The notes under the pieces are model-generated. The model had not been told where the DNA came from. It saw nothing but the letters and a program-made list of their open reading frames with translations, and did no database searches. This document shows positions 31,050 to 39,527 of a stretch of DNA of 64,000 bases, in pieces; positions within the stretch are counted from its first letter, which is position 1, and each line of letters opens with the position of its first letter. The stretch spans positions 62,001 to 126,000 of the forward strand of contig NZ_JOIZ01000016.1 in the NCBI RefSeq assembly GCF_000721605.1, in the 5' to 3' direction. The stretch comes from Streptomyces sp. NRRL S-37 (lineage in GTDB: Bacteria > Actinomycetota > Actinomycetes > Streptomycetales > Streptomycetaceae). Made by a program: the position numbers and the translations under genes.

Positions 31050-32488
31050 AGGATCGCTCCGGGGGTGTAGCCGGCGGCCTCCGGGTGCCGCTTGACGAGC
31101 TCGTCGACGCGGGCGACCACGGTGGCGACCTGGTCGCCCGCGGCGCCGGTGAAGGACAGCTTGTCCGCCATCAGCGCCTCCAGCTCCGCGCGGCCGAGCG
31201 GCAGCCGCTCGTCGGCGGCGAGCTTGTCGAGGAGGTCGTTGCGCTCGGCCCCCTGCTCCCGCATGGCGAGCGCGGTGGAGACGGCGTTCTCCTTGATGGC
31301 CTCGTGCGCGACCTCGCGGCCGACGCCCGCGCGCACGGCGCCCATCAGCACCTTGGTGGTGGCGAGGAACGGCAGGTAGCGGTCCAGCTCGCGGGCGACG
31401 ACCGCCGGGAAGGCACCGAACTCGTCGAGCACCGTCAGGAACGTCTCCAGCAGCCCGTCCAGCGCGAAGAACGCGTCCGGCAGGGCGACCCGGCGCACCA
31501 CCGAGCACGACACGTCGCCCTCGTTCCACTGGTCGCCGGCCAGCTCGCCGGTCATCGAGGCGTAGCCGCGCAGGATGACCATCAGGCCGTTGACGCGCTC
31601 GCAGGAGCGGGTGTTCATCTTGTGCGGCATCGCGGACGAGCCGACCTGGCCCGGCTTGAAGCCCTCGGTCACCAGCTCGTGCCCGGCCATCAGCCGGATC
31701 GTCTTCGCCAGCGACGACGGCGCGGCGGCGAGCTGCACCAGCGCGGTGACGACCTCGTAGTCCAGCGAGCGCGGGTAGACCTGGCCGACGCTGGTGAACG
31801 CCTGCGAGAAGCCCAGGTGCCCGGCGATCCGCCGCTCCAGCTCCGCGAGCTTGCCCGCGTCGCCGCCGAGCAGGTCCAGCATGTCCTGCGCGGTGCCGAC
31901 CGGGCCCTTGACGCCGCGCAGCGGGTAGCGGCCCAGCAGCTCCTCCACCCGGCCGTACGCGACGAGCAGCTCGTCGGCGGCGGTGGCGAACCGCTTGCCG
32001 AGGGTGGTGGCCTGCGCGGCCACGTTGTGCGAGCGGCCGGCCATGACCAGCTCGCCGTACTCGCCGGCCAGCTTGCCCAGGCGCGCCAGCACGGCCACCG
32101 TACGGTCGCGCATCAGCTCCAGCGAGAGCCGGATCTGCAGCTGCTCGACGTTCTCGGTGAGATCGCGGGAGGTCATCCCCTTGTGCACGTGCTCGTGCCC
32201 GGCGAGGTCGTTGAACTCCTCGATCCGCGCCTTCACGTCATGCCGGGTGACCTTCTCGCGCTCGGCGATCGAGGCCAGGTCCACGGTGTCGAGGACCCGC
32301 TCGTAGTCGGCGATCGCCGTGTCGGGCACCTCGATCCCGAGGTCCTTCTGGGCCCGCAGCACGGCGAGCCAGAGCTGCCGCTCCAGCCTCACCTTCTGCT
32401 CGGGCGACCAGAGCGTGGCGAGCTCGGCGGAGGCGTAGCGTCCGGCGAGGACGTTCGGGATACGGGGCTTGGCGGGCGCAGCAGTCAC
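31046..32488 (-). CDS. purB: Adenylosuccinate lyase
   Basis: A 480-aa fumarase/aspartase-superfamily enzyme. It releases fumarate from adenylosuccinate and from SAICAR in purine synthesis. The signature GSSAMPHKMNTRSCE (about residues 280-294) is clear, with TSRDLTENVEQLQIR and AGRSHNVAAQATTLGKR further upstream. Length and sequence fit actinobacterial PurB. GTG 32488 is used (protein begins VTAAPAKPRIPNVLAGRY); no Shine-Dalgarno is apparent. The stop overlaps the mug CTG start. No other purine gene is adjacent. Confidence 0.95.
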   Translation of the reverse strand: MTAAPAKPRIPNVLAGRYASAELATLWSPEQKVRLERQLWLAVLRAQKDLGIEVPDTAIADYERVLDTVDLASIAEREKVTRHDVKARIEEFNDLAGHEHVHKGMTSRDLTENVEQLQIRLSLELMRDRTVAVLARLGKLAGEYGELVMAGRSHNVAAQATTLGKRFATAADELLVAYGRVEELLGRYPLRGVKGPVGTAQDMLDLLGGDAGKLAELERRIAGHLGFSQAFTSVGQVYPRSLDYEVVTALVQLAAAPSSLAKTIRLMAGHELVTEGFKPGQVGSSAMPHKMNTRSCERVNGLMVILRGYASMTGELAGDQWNEGDVSCSVVRRVALPDAFFALDGLLETFLTVLDEFGAFPAVVARELDRYLPFLATTKVLMGAVRAGVGREVAHEAIKENAVSTALAMREQGAERNDLLDKLAADERLPLGRAELEALMADKLSFTGAAGDQVATVVARVDELVKRHPEAAGYTPGAIL

Positions 32489-32560
32489 GTATCCGGAGTC
32501 TACTGGCGATTCCTGCAGGCCGGCGCCACCGGGTGGCCTGGAGGAAAGCACAAGGAGGCG

Positions 32561-33343
32561 CTACCGGCCCTCGTACGGCAGCAGCTCGGGCCGCTTCGGC
32601 GGCAGGCCGTCGCCCGAGGAGCGGCCGGTGAGACGGCGGCCGATCCACGGCAGCAGGTGCTGCCGCGCGAACCGGGCGTCCGCGACCCGACGGGCCACCC
32701 AGCGCGGCGGCAGCGTCGCCTCCGGGGGCAGATGCCACTCGGGGTCCTCCGGTGCGTGGCCCAGCGTCTGCCAGACCGCCTCCGCGACCCTGCGGTGCCC
32801 GTCCGCGGTCAGGTGCAGCCGGTCCACGTCCCACAGCCGGGGGTCGGCGAGCGACGGCGCCCCGTACAGGTCGACGACCAGTGCGCCGTGCTTCCCGGCG
32901 AGCTCGTCGACGCACTCGAACAGCGCCTCCATACGCGGGCGGAAGCGCTCCAGGACCGGACCCTGACGGCCGGGGCTGCGCATCAGCACCAGCTGCCCGC
33001 AGTGCGGCGCCAGCCGCTCCACGGCCTCCGTCAGCAGGTCCCGCACCCTCCCCATGTCGCACTTGGGCCGCAGGGTGTCGTTGAGCCCGCCGACCAGGGT
33101 GACGACGTCGGCCCGCATGGCGGCGGCGGCCTCGACCTGCTCGTCGACGATCTGCTGGATCAGCTTGCCGCGCACCGCGAGGTTGGCGTACCGGAAACCG
33201 GGCGTGACGGCCGCCATCCGCGCGGCGAGGAGGTCGGCCCAGCCCCGGTAGGTGCCGTCGGGGAGGAGGTCCGACATGCCCTCGGTGAAGGAGTCGCCGA
33301 GGGCGACGAGGCTGCTGTAGGGAGGAGTGGGATCAGTCTGCAT
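32561..33343 (-). CDS. SGNH/GDSL-type hydrolase
   Basis: A 260-aa esterase-fold protein. Block I VALGDSFTEGMSD (residues 13-25, catalytic Ser), block III VGGLNDTLRP (Asn) and block V VDRLHLTADGHRRVAEAV (Asp/His) mark the SGNH family. No signal peptide is visible, so it should be cytosolic. The substrate is unknown; lipase/acylhydrolase relatives act on acyl esters. It lies 72 bp upstream of purB on the same strand, so some cotranscription is possible. Confidence 0.9.
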   Translation of the reverse strand: MQTDPTPPYSSLVALGDSFTEGMSDLLPDGTYRGWADLLAARMAAVTPGFRYANLAVRGKLIQQIVDEQVEAAAAMRADVVTLVGGLNDTLRPKCDMGRVRDLLTEAVERLAPHCGQLVLMRSPGRQGPVLERFRPRMEALFECVDELAGKHGALVVDLYGAPSLADPRLWDVDRLHLTADGHRRVAEAVWQTLGHAPEDPEWHLPPEATLPPRWVARRVADARFARQHLLPWIGRRLTGRSSGDGLPPKRPELLPYEGR

Positions 33344-33401
33344 GGCGACACAGATGGTATCCCGCGGCACATACCCGCCGGTCGGTCGCCCTCCCCCCGG
33401 C

Positions 33402-34415
33402 TCAGGCCCGCTGCCCGAACAGCTCCTGCAGCACGTCCTCCATGGTCACCAGCCCGGCCAGCCGCCCGTCGGCCCCGAGGACGGCCGCCAGATGCGTGCG
33501 GCTGCCCCGCATGGCGGTGAGGACGTCGTCCATCGGCGTGCTCTCCCGCACCCGCGCGATGGGCCGCATGTCGCCCAGCCGGAACGGCAGGTCCCGCGGC
33601 GAGGCGTCGAGGGCGTCCTTCACGTGCAGATAGCCGACGATCCGCCGCTGCTCGTCCACCACCGGGAAGCGGGAGAACCCGAACTCCGCCGACAGCCGCT
33701 CCAGCCCCTCCGGGGTGACCCCCACGCTCGCGTAGACGACGCGCTCCAGCGGCATCACCACGTCCCGCACCGGCCGCCGGCCCAGCTCCAGCGCGTCGTG
33801 CAGCCGCTCGCGCGCGCGGTCGTCGATGAGGCCCGCCTCGCCGGAGTCCTTCACGATCTGCGCCAGCTCGGAGTCCGAGAAGGACGCGGCGACCTCGTCC
33901 CGGGTCTCGACCCGCATCAGCTTCAACAGCGCGTTGGCGAACGCGTTGACCGCGAAGATCACCGGGCGCAGCGCGCGGGACAGCGCCACCAGCGGCGGAC
34001 CCAGCATCAGGGCGCTGCGCACCGGTTCGGCGAGCGCGATGTTCTTCGGCACCATCTCGCCGAGCAGCATGTGCAGATACGTCGCGAGCGTCAGCGCGAT
34101 CACGAACGACACCGCGTGCCCCGCGCCCTCCGGGACACCCACCGCGTGGAACACCGGCTCCAGCAGATGCGCGATGGCCGGCTCGGCGACGACGCCGAGG
34201 ACCAGCGTGCACAGGGTGATGCCGAGCTGCGCGGCCGCCATCAGCGCGGACACGTGCTCCAGACCCCACAGCACGCTCTTCGCGCGCCGGTCGCCCTGGT
34301 CGGCGTACGGCTCGATCTGGCTGCGGCGGACCGAGATCAGCGCGAACTCGGCACCGACGAAGAAGGCGTTGACGACCAGCGTCGCCAGACCGATCAGCAG
34401 CTGTACGACGGTCAT
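33402..34415 (-). CDS. CNNM/DUF21-CBS membrane protein (hemolysin-C-like family)
   Basis: A 337-aa protein with an N-terminal DUF21 membrane domain of three to four helices (LLIGLATLVVNAFFVGAEFA, LGITLCTLVLGVVA, LHMLLGEMVPKNIALAEP). A linker and a CBS pair at about residues 200-335 follow (MPLERVVYASVGVTPEGLE, DVLTAMRGSRTHLAAVLG, VTMEDVLQEL). Family members are linked to Mg2+/Co2+ resistance or transport. It follows a second, longer member 15 bp upstream on the same strand; the two probably form a heteromeric or redundant pair. It lacks the CorC_HlyC domain. Confidence 0.9.
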   Translation of the reverse strand: MTVVQLLIGLATLVVNAFFVGAEFALISVRRSQIEPYADQGDRRAKSVLWGLEHVSALMAAAQLGITLCTLVLGVVAEPAIAHLLEPVFHAVGVPEGAGHAVSFVIALTLATYLHMLLGEMVPKNIALAEPVRSALMLGPPLVALSRALRPVIFAVNAFANALLKLMRVETRDEVAASFSDSELAQIVKDSGEAGLIDDRARERLHDALELGRRPVRDVVMPLERVVYASVGVTPEGLERLSAEFGFSRFPVVDEQRRIVGYLHVKDALDASPRDLPFRLGDMRPIARVRESTPMDDVLTAMRGSRTHLAAVLGADGRLAGLVTMEDVLQELFGQRA

Positions 34416-34430
34416 CGCCGTGCCCCCCTG

Positions 34431-35729
34431 TCATCCGTGGTCCCGGCCGTCCGCCGTTCCGCCGTCCGCTGTTCCGCCGTCCGCCGTTCCGCCGTCCGCT
34501 GTTCCGCCGTCCGCCGTTCCGCCGTCCGCCGTTCCGCCGTCCGCCGTTCCGCCGTCCGCCGTTCCGCCGTCCGCCGTTCCGCCGTCCGCCGTTCCGACCC
34601 GGGCGAGCTGGTCCACCCGCGCGAAGCCGTCGGCCGAGAACAGGGCGCGCCCGCTCTCGTCGGTGCCGGCCCGGGCCAGATCGGGGGTCTCGTGCGGGTC
34701 GTGCTCGTCGCGGACCTCGCCGACGACCTCCTCGACGATGTCCTCCAGCGTGGCCACACCGGCCGTGCCGCCGTACTCGTCGATCACCACGGCCATGGTG
34801 CGCCGCCCGGAGAGCCGGTCGAGGAGACGGTCGACGGTGAGCGATCCGGGGACCAGCAGCGGCTCGCGCATCAGCTCCGACACGGGCACCTGGGCACGGC
34901 GCTCCGCGGGCAGCGCCAGTACGTCCTTGACGTGGGCGGTGCCGACGACCGCGTCGAGGGTGTCGCGGTAGACGGGGAACCGGGACAGTCCGGTCGCCCG
35001 GGTCACGTTGGCCACGTCCTCACATGTGGCGTGCACCTCCAGCGCGATGACCTGGACGCGCGGTGTCATCACGTTCTCGGCGGTGAGGTCGGCGAGGTTC
35101 AGCGTGCGGACGAAGAGCTCGGCGGTGTCCGGCTCCAGGGCGCCCTCCCGGGCGGAGTGCCGGGCGAGCGCCGCGAGTTCCTGCGGTCCGCGCGCGGACT
35201 CCAGCTCCTCGGCGGGCTCCACGCCGAGGCGGCGCACGATGCGGTTGGCCGTGTTGTTCAGGTGGGTGATGAACGGGCGGAAGGCGGCGCTGAACCAGCG
35301 CTGCGCGTTGCCCACCCGTCTGGCGACGGCCAGCGGCGAGGAGATCGCCCAGTTCTTGGGCACCAGCTCGCCGACCACCATCAGGAACACCGTGGACAGG
35401 GCCGTGCCGATCACCAGGGCGAGGGAGCTCGCCACCGAGGCGGAGACACCGATGTCCTCCAGCGGGCCCGCGATCAGCGCGGCGATCGACGGTTCGGCCA
35501 GCATGCCGACCACCAGGTTGGTGACCGTGATGCCGAGCTGCGCGCCGGAGAGCTGGAAGGTCAGGTTCCGTACGGCCTTGAGGGCGCCCGCGGCCCCCCG
35601 CTCGCCGCGCTCGACGGCCCGCTCCAGCTCGGCCCGCTCGACCGTGGTGAGGGAGAACTCGGCCGCGACGAAGGCGCCGCAGGCGAGCGAGAGCAGGATC
35701 GCCGCCAGGAGGAGGAGCACTTCGGTCAT
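34431..35729 (-). CDS. CNNM/DUF21-CBS membrane protein with CorC_HlyC region and a TADGG repeat tail
   Basis: A 432-aa protein. The DUF21 membrane domain (LLLLAAILLSLACGAFVAAEFS, LGITVTNLVVGMLAE, VFLMVVGELVPKNWAISSP) is followed by a CBS pair (VMTPRVQVIALEVHATCED, RTMAVVIDEYGGTAGVATL EDIVEE). The start of a CorC_HlyC region is interrupted by ten tandem TADGG pentapeptides before RDHG. Similar proteins act in divalent-cation efflux or homeostasis. AGAGGTG 6 nt before ATG 35729 supports the start. The next gene is a shorter paralogue. The Gly/Asp repeat is unlike any part of the family and probably arose by slippage. Confidence 0.9.
   Translation of the reverse strand: MTEVLLLLAAILLSLACGAFVAAEFSLTTVERAELERAVERGERGAAGALKAVRNLTFQLSGAQLGITVTNLVVGMLAEPSIAALIAGPLEDIGVSASVASSLALVIGTALSTVFLMVVGELVPKNWAISSPLAVARRVGNAQRWFSAAFRPFITHLNNTANRIVRRLGVEPAEELESARGPQELAALARHSAREGALEPDTAELFVRTLNLADLTAENVMTPRVQVIALEVHATCEDVANVTRATGLSRFPVYRDTLDAVVGTAHVKDVLALPAERRAQVPVSELMREPLLVPGSLTVDRLLDRLSGRRTMAVVIDEYGGTAGVATLEDIVEEVVGEVRDEHDPHETPDLARAGTDESGRALFSADGFARVDQLARVGTADGGTADGGTADGGTADGGTADGGTADGGTADGGTADGGTADGGTADGRDHG
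34446..34595. repeat. Ten tandem 15-bp units inside the C-terminus of the CBS transporter gene
   Basis: The unit GCCGTCCGCCGTTCC is repeated ten times without spacers. Units 2 and 4 differ by one base (CCGCTGTTCC). The unit is in phase with the minus-strand gene and encodes TADGG. The near-identity of units indicates recent slipped-strand expansion and suggests length variation between strains. Confidence 0.95.
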
Positions 35730-35888
35730 CGGGTCACCTCTGTCCCATGGTCGGACAGGACGGGAACGGATGCGCGATGTCGCGGATCGGGAGGCTCGCC
35801 CATGGGCGGACGCACACAACCTTTCATGGAGGACCGAGTGGCCCCACAAGGGTAAAGGATCGGCAAAGGTGCGCTGTCGGGCCGTGGA

Positions 35889-36314
35889 TCATCCGGTGAG
35901 GGGCTTCACCCAGCGCCGCCAGCGTTCCTCCCGCGCATACCCGGCGGAGCCCCAGGCATGATGGGCGGTCCTGTTGTTCTCGAGCACCATCGCGTCCGCG
36001 CGGCGCCCGCCGAGCCGTACGAACCGCTCCTCCGCGGCGGTCAGCAGCGCGGAGGCGATGCCCCGGCGGCGGTGGTCCGGACGCACCGCCAGCCGGTAGA
36101 GGTGGCACCGCCAGCCGTCGAAGCCCGCGATCACCGTGCCGACCAGCTCACCGCCGCTCTCCGCGAGGATCAGCGCCTCGGGGTCGCGGGCGACCAGCCG
36201 CTCCACGCCGTCCCGGTCGTCACTGATGCTCGTGCCCTCGGCGGCCACCTTCCAGAAGGCCAGCACGGTGTCGAGATCCTCGGGCGTCGCGGCCCGTACA
36301 CGCAGCTCGGTCAT
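35889..36314 (-). CDS. GNAT-family N-acetyltransferase
   Basis: A 141-aa single GNAT domain. The acetyl-CoA motif A is YRLAVRPDHRRRGIASALL (about residues 69-87), with VRAATPEDLDTVLAFWK at the N-terminus and MVLENNRTAHHAWGSAGY at the C-terminal part. It transfers an acetyl group to an unidentified amine. ATG 36314 is used; an upstream extension in the frame shows no family match. There is no clear operon partner: it lies between a CBS transporter and an ABC ATPase, all on the minus strand. Confidence 0.85.
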   Translation of the reverse strand: MTELRVRAATPEDLDTVLAFWKVAAEGTSISDDRDGVERLVARDPEALILAESGGELVGTVIAGFDGWRCHLYRLAVRPDHRRRGIASALLTAAEERFVRLGGRRADAMVLENNRTAHHAWGSAGYAREERWRRWVKPLTG

Positions 36315-36429
36315 GCGGTGATCACAGCACGTGTGCTCCCGCGCGACACGGCATTCCACGATGCGGACCACCCGGCCGCGTCTCCTCATACCGACCGCTC
36401 CGCACCACGCGGAACGCGCCCGCGCGGGG

Positions 36430-37248
36430 CTACTGGACACGTCCTTCGGACGGGCGGCCGAGGGTGTCCGCGGGGGCGCGGAGTACGTCGAAGCGCTTCA
36501 TCCGTTCCAGCACCGACTCCGCCGTGGGCCGGCGCATCTCGTCCACGATCCGGCCGTCCGCGAGGAAGAGCACCAGATCGGAGTGGGCGGCGGCGCCCGG
36601 GTCGTGCGTGACCATCACGACGGTCTGTCCGAGCGCGTCCACGGCCTCGCGCAGAAAGCCGAGCACCTCGAGCCCCGCGCGGGAGTCGAGGTTGCCGGTC
36701 GGCTCGTCCGCGAAGATCAGCTCGGGGCGGGAGGCCAGCGCCCGCGCGCAGGCCACGCGCTGCTGCTGACCGCCCGACAGTTGCGCGGGCCGGTGCTTGA
36801 GCCGGTCCCGCAGCCCCAGTGTGTCGATGACCTGGTCCAGCCACTTCTCATCGGCCTTCTGGCCCGCGATGTCCATGGGCAGGGTGATGTTCTCCCGCGC
36901 ATTCAGCGTCGGGATGAGGTTGAAGGACTGGAACATGAACCCGATCCGGTCCCGCCGCAGCCGGGTCAGCTCACGGTCCTTCAGCCCTGTTATCTCGGTG
37001 TCTCCCAGCCACACCTGTCCGGCGGAGACGGTGTCGAGCCCTGCCAGACAGTGCATGAGCGTGGACTTCCCGGACCCCGACGGCCCCATGACCGCGGTGA
37101 ACCGTCCGCGCGCGATGTCCACGTCCACCGAGTCCAGGGCCAGCACGGTCGTCTCGCCCGAGCCGTACGCCTTGGTCAGACCGCGGGCGCGGGCCGCGAT
37201 CCCGTCGGCCGACGCGAGGCCCGGGGCGTGTTCCGCAGCAGGTGTGGA
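36430..37248 (-). CDS. MacB/LolD-type ABC transporter ATP-binding protein, no adjacent permease
   Basis: A 272-aa ATPase of the MacB/LolD group, which normally works with an FtsX-like permease in lipoprotein, peptide or drug export. Walker A VMGPSGSGKSTLMHCLAGLD, Q-loop FMFQSFNLIPTL, signature LSGGQQQRVACARALASRP and Walker B LIFADEPTGNLDS are intact. The TTG at 37248 has GGAGG 5 nt before it; GTG 37314 is the alternative (294 aa). No permease gene lies on either side, so its partner must be encoded elsewhere or lost. Confidence 0.88.
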   Translation of the reverse strand, partial: STPAAEHAPGLASADGIAARARGLTKAYGSGETTVLALDSVDVDIARGRFTAVMGPSGSGKSTLMHCLAGLDTVSAGQVWLGDTEITGLKDRELTRLRRDRIGFMFQSFNLIPTLNARENITLPMDIAGQKADEKWLDQVIDTLGLRDRLKHRPAQLSGGQQQRVACARALASRPELIFADEPTGNLDSRAGLEVLGFLREAVDALGQTVVMVTHDPGAAAHSDLVLFLADGRIVDEMRRPTAESVLERMKRFDVLRAPADTLGRPSEGRVQ

Positions 37249-37396
37249 CAAGGCCGCCTCCGAGTGGACGTCAGGTCGTGCTCGTCGCGCCGAGGGTAGT
37301 GTGATATGGCCCACATCCGGTATCCCCCGTGGGTGCAGGTCCCCGATGCCGATGCAAGGGGCACGTTCTTCGTGTTCCCCGGCCCCGCCGCGGCAC

Positions 37397-37426
37397 TTGC
37401 CGCCGCTAGCACCTCGGCGCTAGCTT
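37397..37426 (+). promoter_or_regulatory. Toxin-antitoxin promoter with paired GCTAGC boxes
   Basis: A -35-like TTGCCG (37397-37402), an 18-bp spacer and TAGCTT (37421-37426) place the transcription start close to the antitoxin ATG (37433), suggesting a leaderless transcript. Two identical palindromic GCTAGC boxes (37405-37410, 37419-37424), 14 bp apart, fit binding sites for a dimeric ribbon-helix-helix antitoxin. Confidence 0.55.
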
Positions 37427-37432
37427 CAAGGC

Positions 37433-37672
37433 ATGGCGAAGACCCAGCTGAACGTGCGCGTGGACGAGGGCACCGCCCGCGCGGCACGGGAACGTGCCCT
37501 GGCGCGCGGGATGAGCGTGAACCGCTACATCGAGGAACTGGTCCGGCAGGACACCGGCGAGGCGGGCCGCGCCTTCGTCGAGGCCGCCGCCGACTTCATG
37601 AAGCAGTACGAGAGCGTCTTCGCCGAGGAATTCGGCAAGGAGCGCGAAGGCACGCGCGAAGGCCGACACTGA
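37433..37672 (+). CDS. Ribbon-helix-helix antitoxin of a Fic/Doc-like pair
   Basis: A 79-aa protein. The N-terminal RHH DNA-binding pattern is TQLNVRVDEGTARAARERALARGMSVNRYIEELV (residues 4-37 region), with an acidic/basic helical tail from about 45 onward that would bind and mask the toxin. It is followed after 4 bp by the Fic-like toxin gene. It should repress its own promoter through the GCTAGC boxes. There is no ribosome binding site before the ATG. Confidence 0.85.
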   Translation: MAKTQLNVRVDEGTARAARERALARGMSVNRYIEELVRQDTGEAGRAFVEAAADFMKQYESVFAEEFGKEREGTREGRH

Positions 37673-37676
37673 GCCG

Positions 37677-38051
37677 TTGAACGACCTGCGCATCGACCTC
37701 GCGTGGCTGCTCATGCTCGCCGAGCGGCAGACTCCGGGAGACCCCCAGGTCACCGACTGGGGCGCCCTCGTCGCCGCCGTCGCACGCCACGAGGCCGAGA
37801 TATTCGACGTCCCCGTCTACGGCAGCCCGCACGCCCGCGCCGCCTCGCTGCTCCAGCTGCTGATCCACGTCCCCGCGCTGGAGCGCTCCAACGCCCTGTT
37901 CGCCTCCGCCGTCGCGTACGCCTATCTCGTCGCCGGCGGTCTGAAGGTCGTCACCTCGCCGGAGCAGGTGCGCGATCTGGCCCGCATGGTCAAGGACGGC
38001 GAGGCGACCGTGGACGACATCGCCGCCGAGCTGCGCCGCTGGTGCGAGTGA
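37677..38051 (+). CDS. Fic/Doc-family toxin component with degenerate active-site motif
   Basis: A 124-aa protein with a Doc-like fold pattern: N-terminal DLAWLLMLAERQTPGDPQVTD, then the helix LLIHVPALERSNALFASAVAYAYLVAGG. The last aligns with the Doc motif H-x-F-x-(D/A)-x-N-K-R but keeps only the His. Doc toxins phosphorylate EF-Tu and Fic enzymes AMPylate targets; with this motif activity is uncertain. The TTG start at 37677 lies 4 bp after the antitoxin stop, consistent with coupling. Its stop abuts the stop of the convergent methyltransferase with no gap. Confidence 0.75.
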   Translation: MNDLRIDLAWLLMLAERQTPGDPQVTDWGALVAAVARHEAEIFDVPVYGSPHARAASLLQLLIHVPALERSNALFASAVAYAYLVAGGLKVVTSPEQVRDLARMVKDGEATVDDIAAELRRWCE

Positions 38052-38741
38052 TCAGCTCCCGTCGCCCGCCGGCCGCCACGCGGTGCCCATGACGCAGTAC
38101 GAGGTGGGCAGCGCCGGTCCCTTGTCCGGCATCAGCACCCGCCGGTAGGGGCCGAGCTCGAACCCCGCCCGGCGCAGCGCGCCGACCGGGTCCCGCGCCA
38201 CATGGCAGCCGCCGGCCAGCGGCGGCCACACCGTGCGGTCCAGCGCCCGCTGGGTGAGGCGCATGACCGGGCCGCCGCCCCGGCCGTGCTCGAAGAACCG
38301 CACCTCGCCGCCCGGCCGCAGCACCCGCCGCAGCTCCGCGAGCGCCCGCGGTACGTCCCGGACGCTGCACAGCACCAGGGAGAGCACCGCCGCGTCGAAC
38401 GCCTCGCTCTTGACCGGCAGCGCCTCCGCCGCGCCCGGCGCCACGTCCACCGGCACCTGGGCGCGCAGGGCGGCCTCCACGGCCAGTGCCCGCAGCCCGC
38501 GCTCCGGTTCGATGGCGACGATCTCCGAGACGGTGCCCGGGTAGTGCGCGAAGTTCAGACCGTTGCCCGCGCCGATCTCGATCACCCGGCCGGACAGCCC
38601 GCCGAGCAGTCCGCGCCGTATCCCGGCCATCCCCGCGCGGGTCTCGGCGGCGACGCTGAGCCGGGCGTAGTACCGCGCGAACACCGGATGGTGCACGGCG
38701 TCCCGTTCCACCTTCATGGACCGGCCGGACCGTAGCTGCAT
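38052..38741 (-). CDS. Class I SAM-dependent methyltransferase
   Basis: A 229-aa methyltransferase. Motif I VIEIGAGNGLNFAHYP (about residues 53-68), motif II IVAIEPERGLRALA, and VLSLVLCSVRDVPRALAELRRVLRPGGEVRFFEHG are those of Methyltransf_11/UbiE-like proteins. The substrate is unknown. ATG 38741 is set by GGGGAGG 5 nt upstream. Its neighbours are a convergent toxin gene and bioD on the same strand, neither of which hints at a target. Confidence 0.88.
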   Translation of the reverse strand: MQLRSGRSMKVERDAVHHPVFARYYARLSVAAETRAGMAGIRRGLLGGLSGRVIEIGAGNGLNFAHYPGTVSEIVAIEPERGLRALAVEAALRAQVPVDVAPGAAEALPVKSEAFDAAVLSLVLCSVRDVPRALAELRRVLRPGGEVRFFEHGRGGGPVMRLTQRALDRTVWPPLAGGCHVARDPVGALRRAGFELGPYRRVLMPDKGPALPTSYCVMGTAWRPAGDGS

Positions 38742-38809
38742 GAGGACCTCCCCGGAACGGGCCTACGGCGATTCTCCCCCGAACCGGCGATCCACACCCC
38801 CGCTCGCCG

Positions 38810-39526
38810 TCAGGGCGCCTCGCGCACCCGGAACGTCTCCGCGTCCCAGGTCCCCTCGAGCCGGGGCGCCAGCCAGTGCGGTGCCGAGGCCCGGAACCCG
38901 GCGGGGTCCAGCGCGCCCGCCCCGGCCGGCACGGCGCCCAGCAGCGGGGCGCCGGTCACGTCCGGCAGGTCCAGCAGGTTGCACCGCGAGGCCAGGTCCG
39001 GCTCGGCGGGCCAGCTGCCGATCACCACACCCGCCAGGTCCAGCCCCCGCCCGCGCAGTTCACGGGCCGTCAGCTCCGTCACGTTCAGGGTGCCGAGCCC
39101 GGCCGACGCCACCACCAGCACCGGCGCGGCCAGCAGCGCCGCCGCATCCGCCAGCGTCCCGCCGGCCGCGTCGAACCGTACGAGCAGCCCGCCCGCGCCC
39201 TCCACCAGCACCAGGTCGTGCTCCGTGGCCAGCTTGGCGGCCCGCTCCGCGACCTCGTGCGGATGCACCGGCGCCCGGCCGGCCCGGCGGGCCGCCGTGG
39301 CCGGCGCCAGCGGATCCGGGTACCGGGCCAGTTCGGCCGTCGTCACCGCACCGGCGAGCCGCGCGACCTCCTCGGCGTCCCCGGCCTCCGCCGGAAGCAC
39401 ACCCGTCTGGGCCGCCTTCAGCACCGCCACCGACCGGCCGGCCGCCAGCGCCGTCGCGGCGAGGGCGGCCGTCACCACCGTCTTGCCGACCTCGGTGCCC
39501 GTGCCCGTGATCACCATCACCGGCAT
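38810..39526 (-). CDS. bioD: ATP-dependent dethiobiotin synthetase
   Basis: A 238-aa enzyme that closes the ureido ring of 7,8-diaminopelargonate with CO2 and ATP. P-loop [18 protein letters not shown] is at residues 6-23, the substrate Lys/Thr in VLKAAQTGV and the loop [11 protein letters not shown] are typical of BioD. The ATG follows a strong GAAGGAGG located within the bioA 3' end; the bioA stop and bioD start are 1 bp apart, so the two are coupled. It is the last gene of the bioB-bioA-bioD unit. Confidence 0.95.
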   Translation of the reverse strand: MPVMVITGTGTEVGKTVVTAALAATALAAGRSVAVLKAAQTGVLPAEAGDAEEVARLAGAVTTAELARYPDPLAPATAARRAGRAPVHPHEVAERAAKLATEHDLVLVEGAGGLLVRFDAAGGTLADAAALLAAPVLVVASAGLGTLNVTELTARELRGRGLDLAGVVIGSWPAEPDLASRCNLLDLPDVTGAPLLGAVPAGAGALDPAGFRASAPHWLAPRLEGTWDAETFRVREAP

Positions 39527-39527
39527 G

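Noticed and set aside
34446..34595. Regular repeats that could suggest a CRISPR array
   Set aside because: The 15-bp units are directly adjacent with no unique spacers and are in frame with a gene; no cas genes are present.
33327..35855. An 842-codon open frame on the plus strand opposite the two CBS transporter genes, and similar long antisense frames (for example 1101-2240, 6014-8386, 31085-33520, 53233-55131)
   Set aside because: They are shadows of the high third-position GC of the real genes; they show no domains, have low-complexity Arg/Gly/Pro/Ala/His composition and lack ribosome sites.
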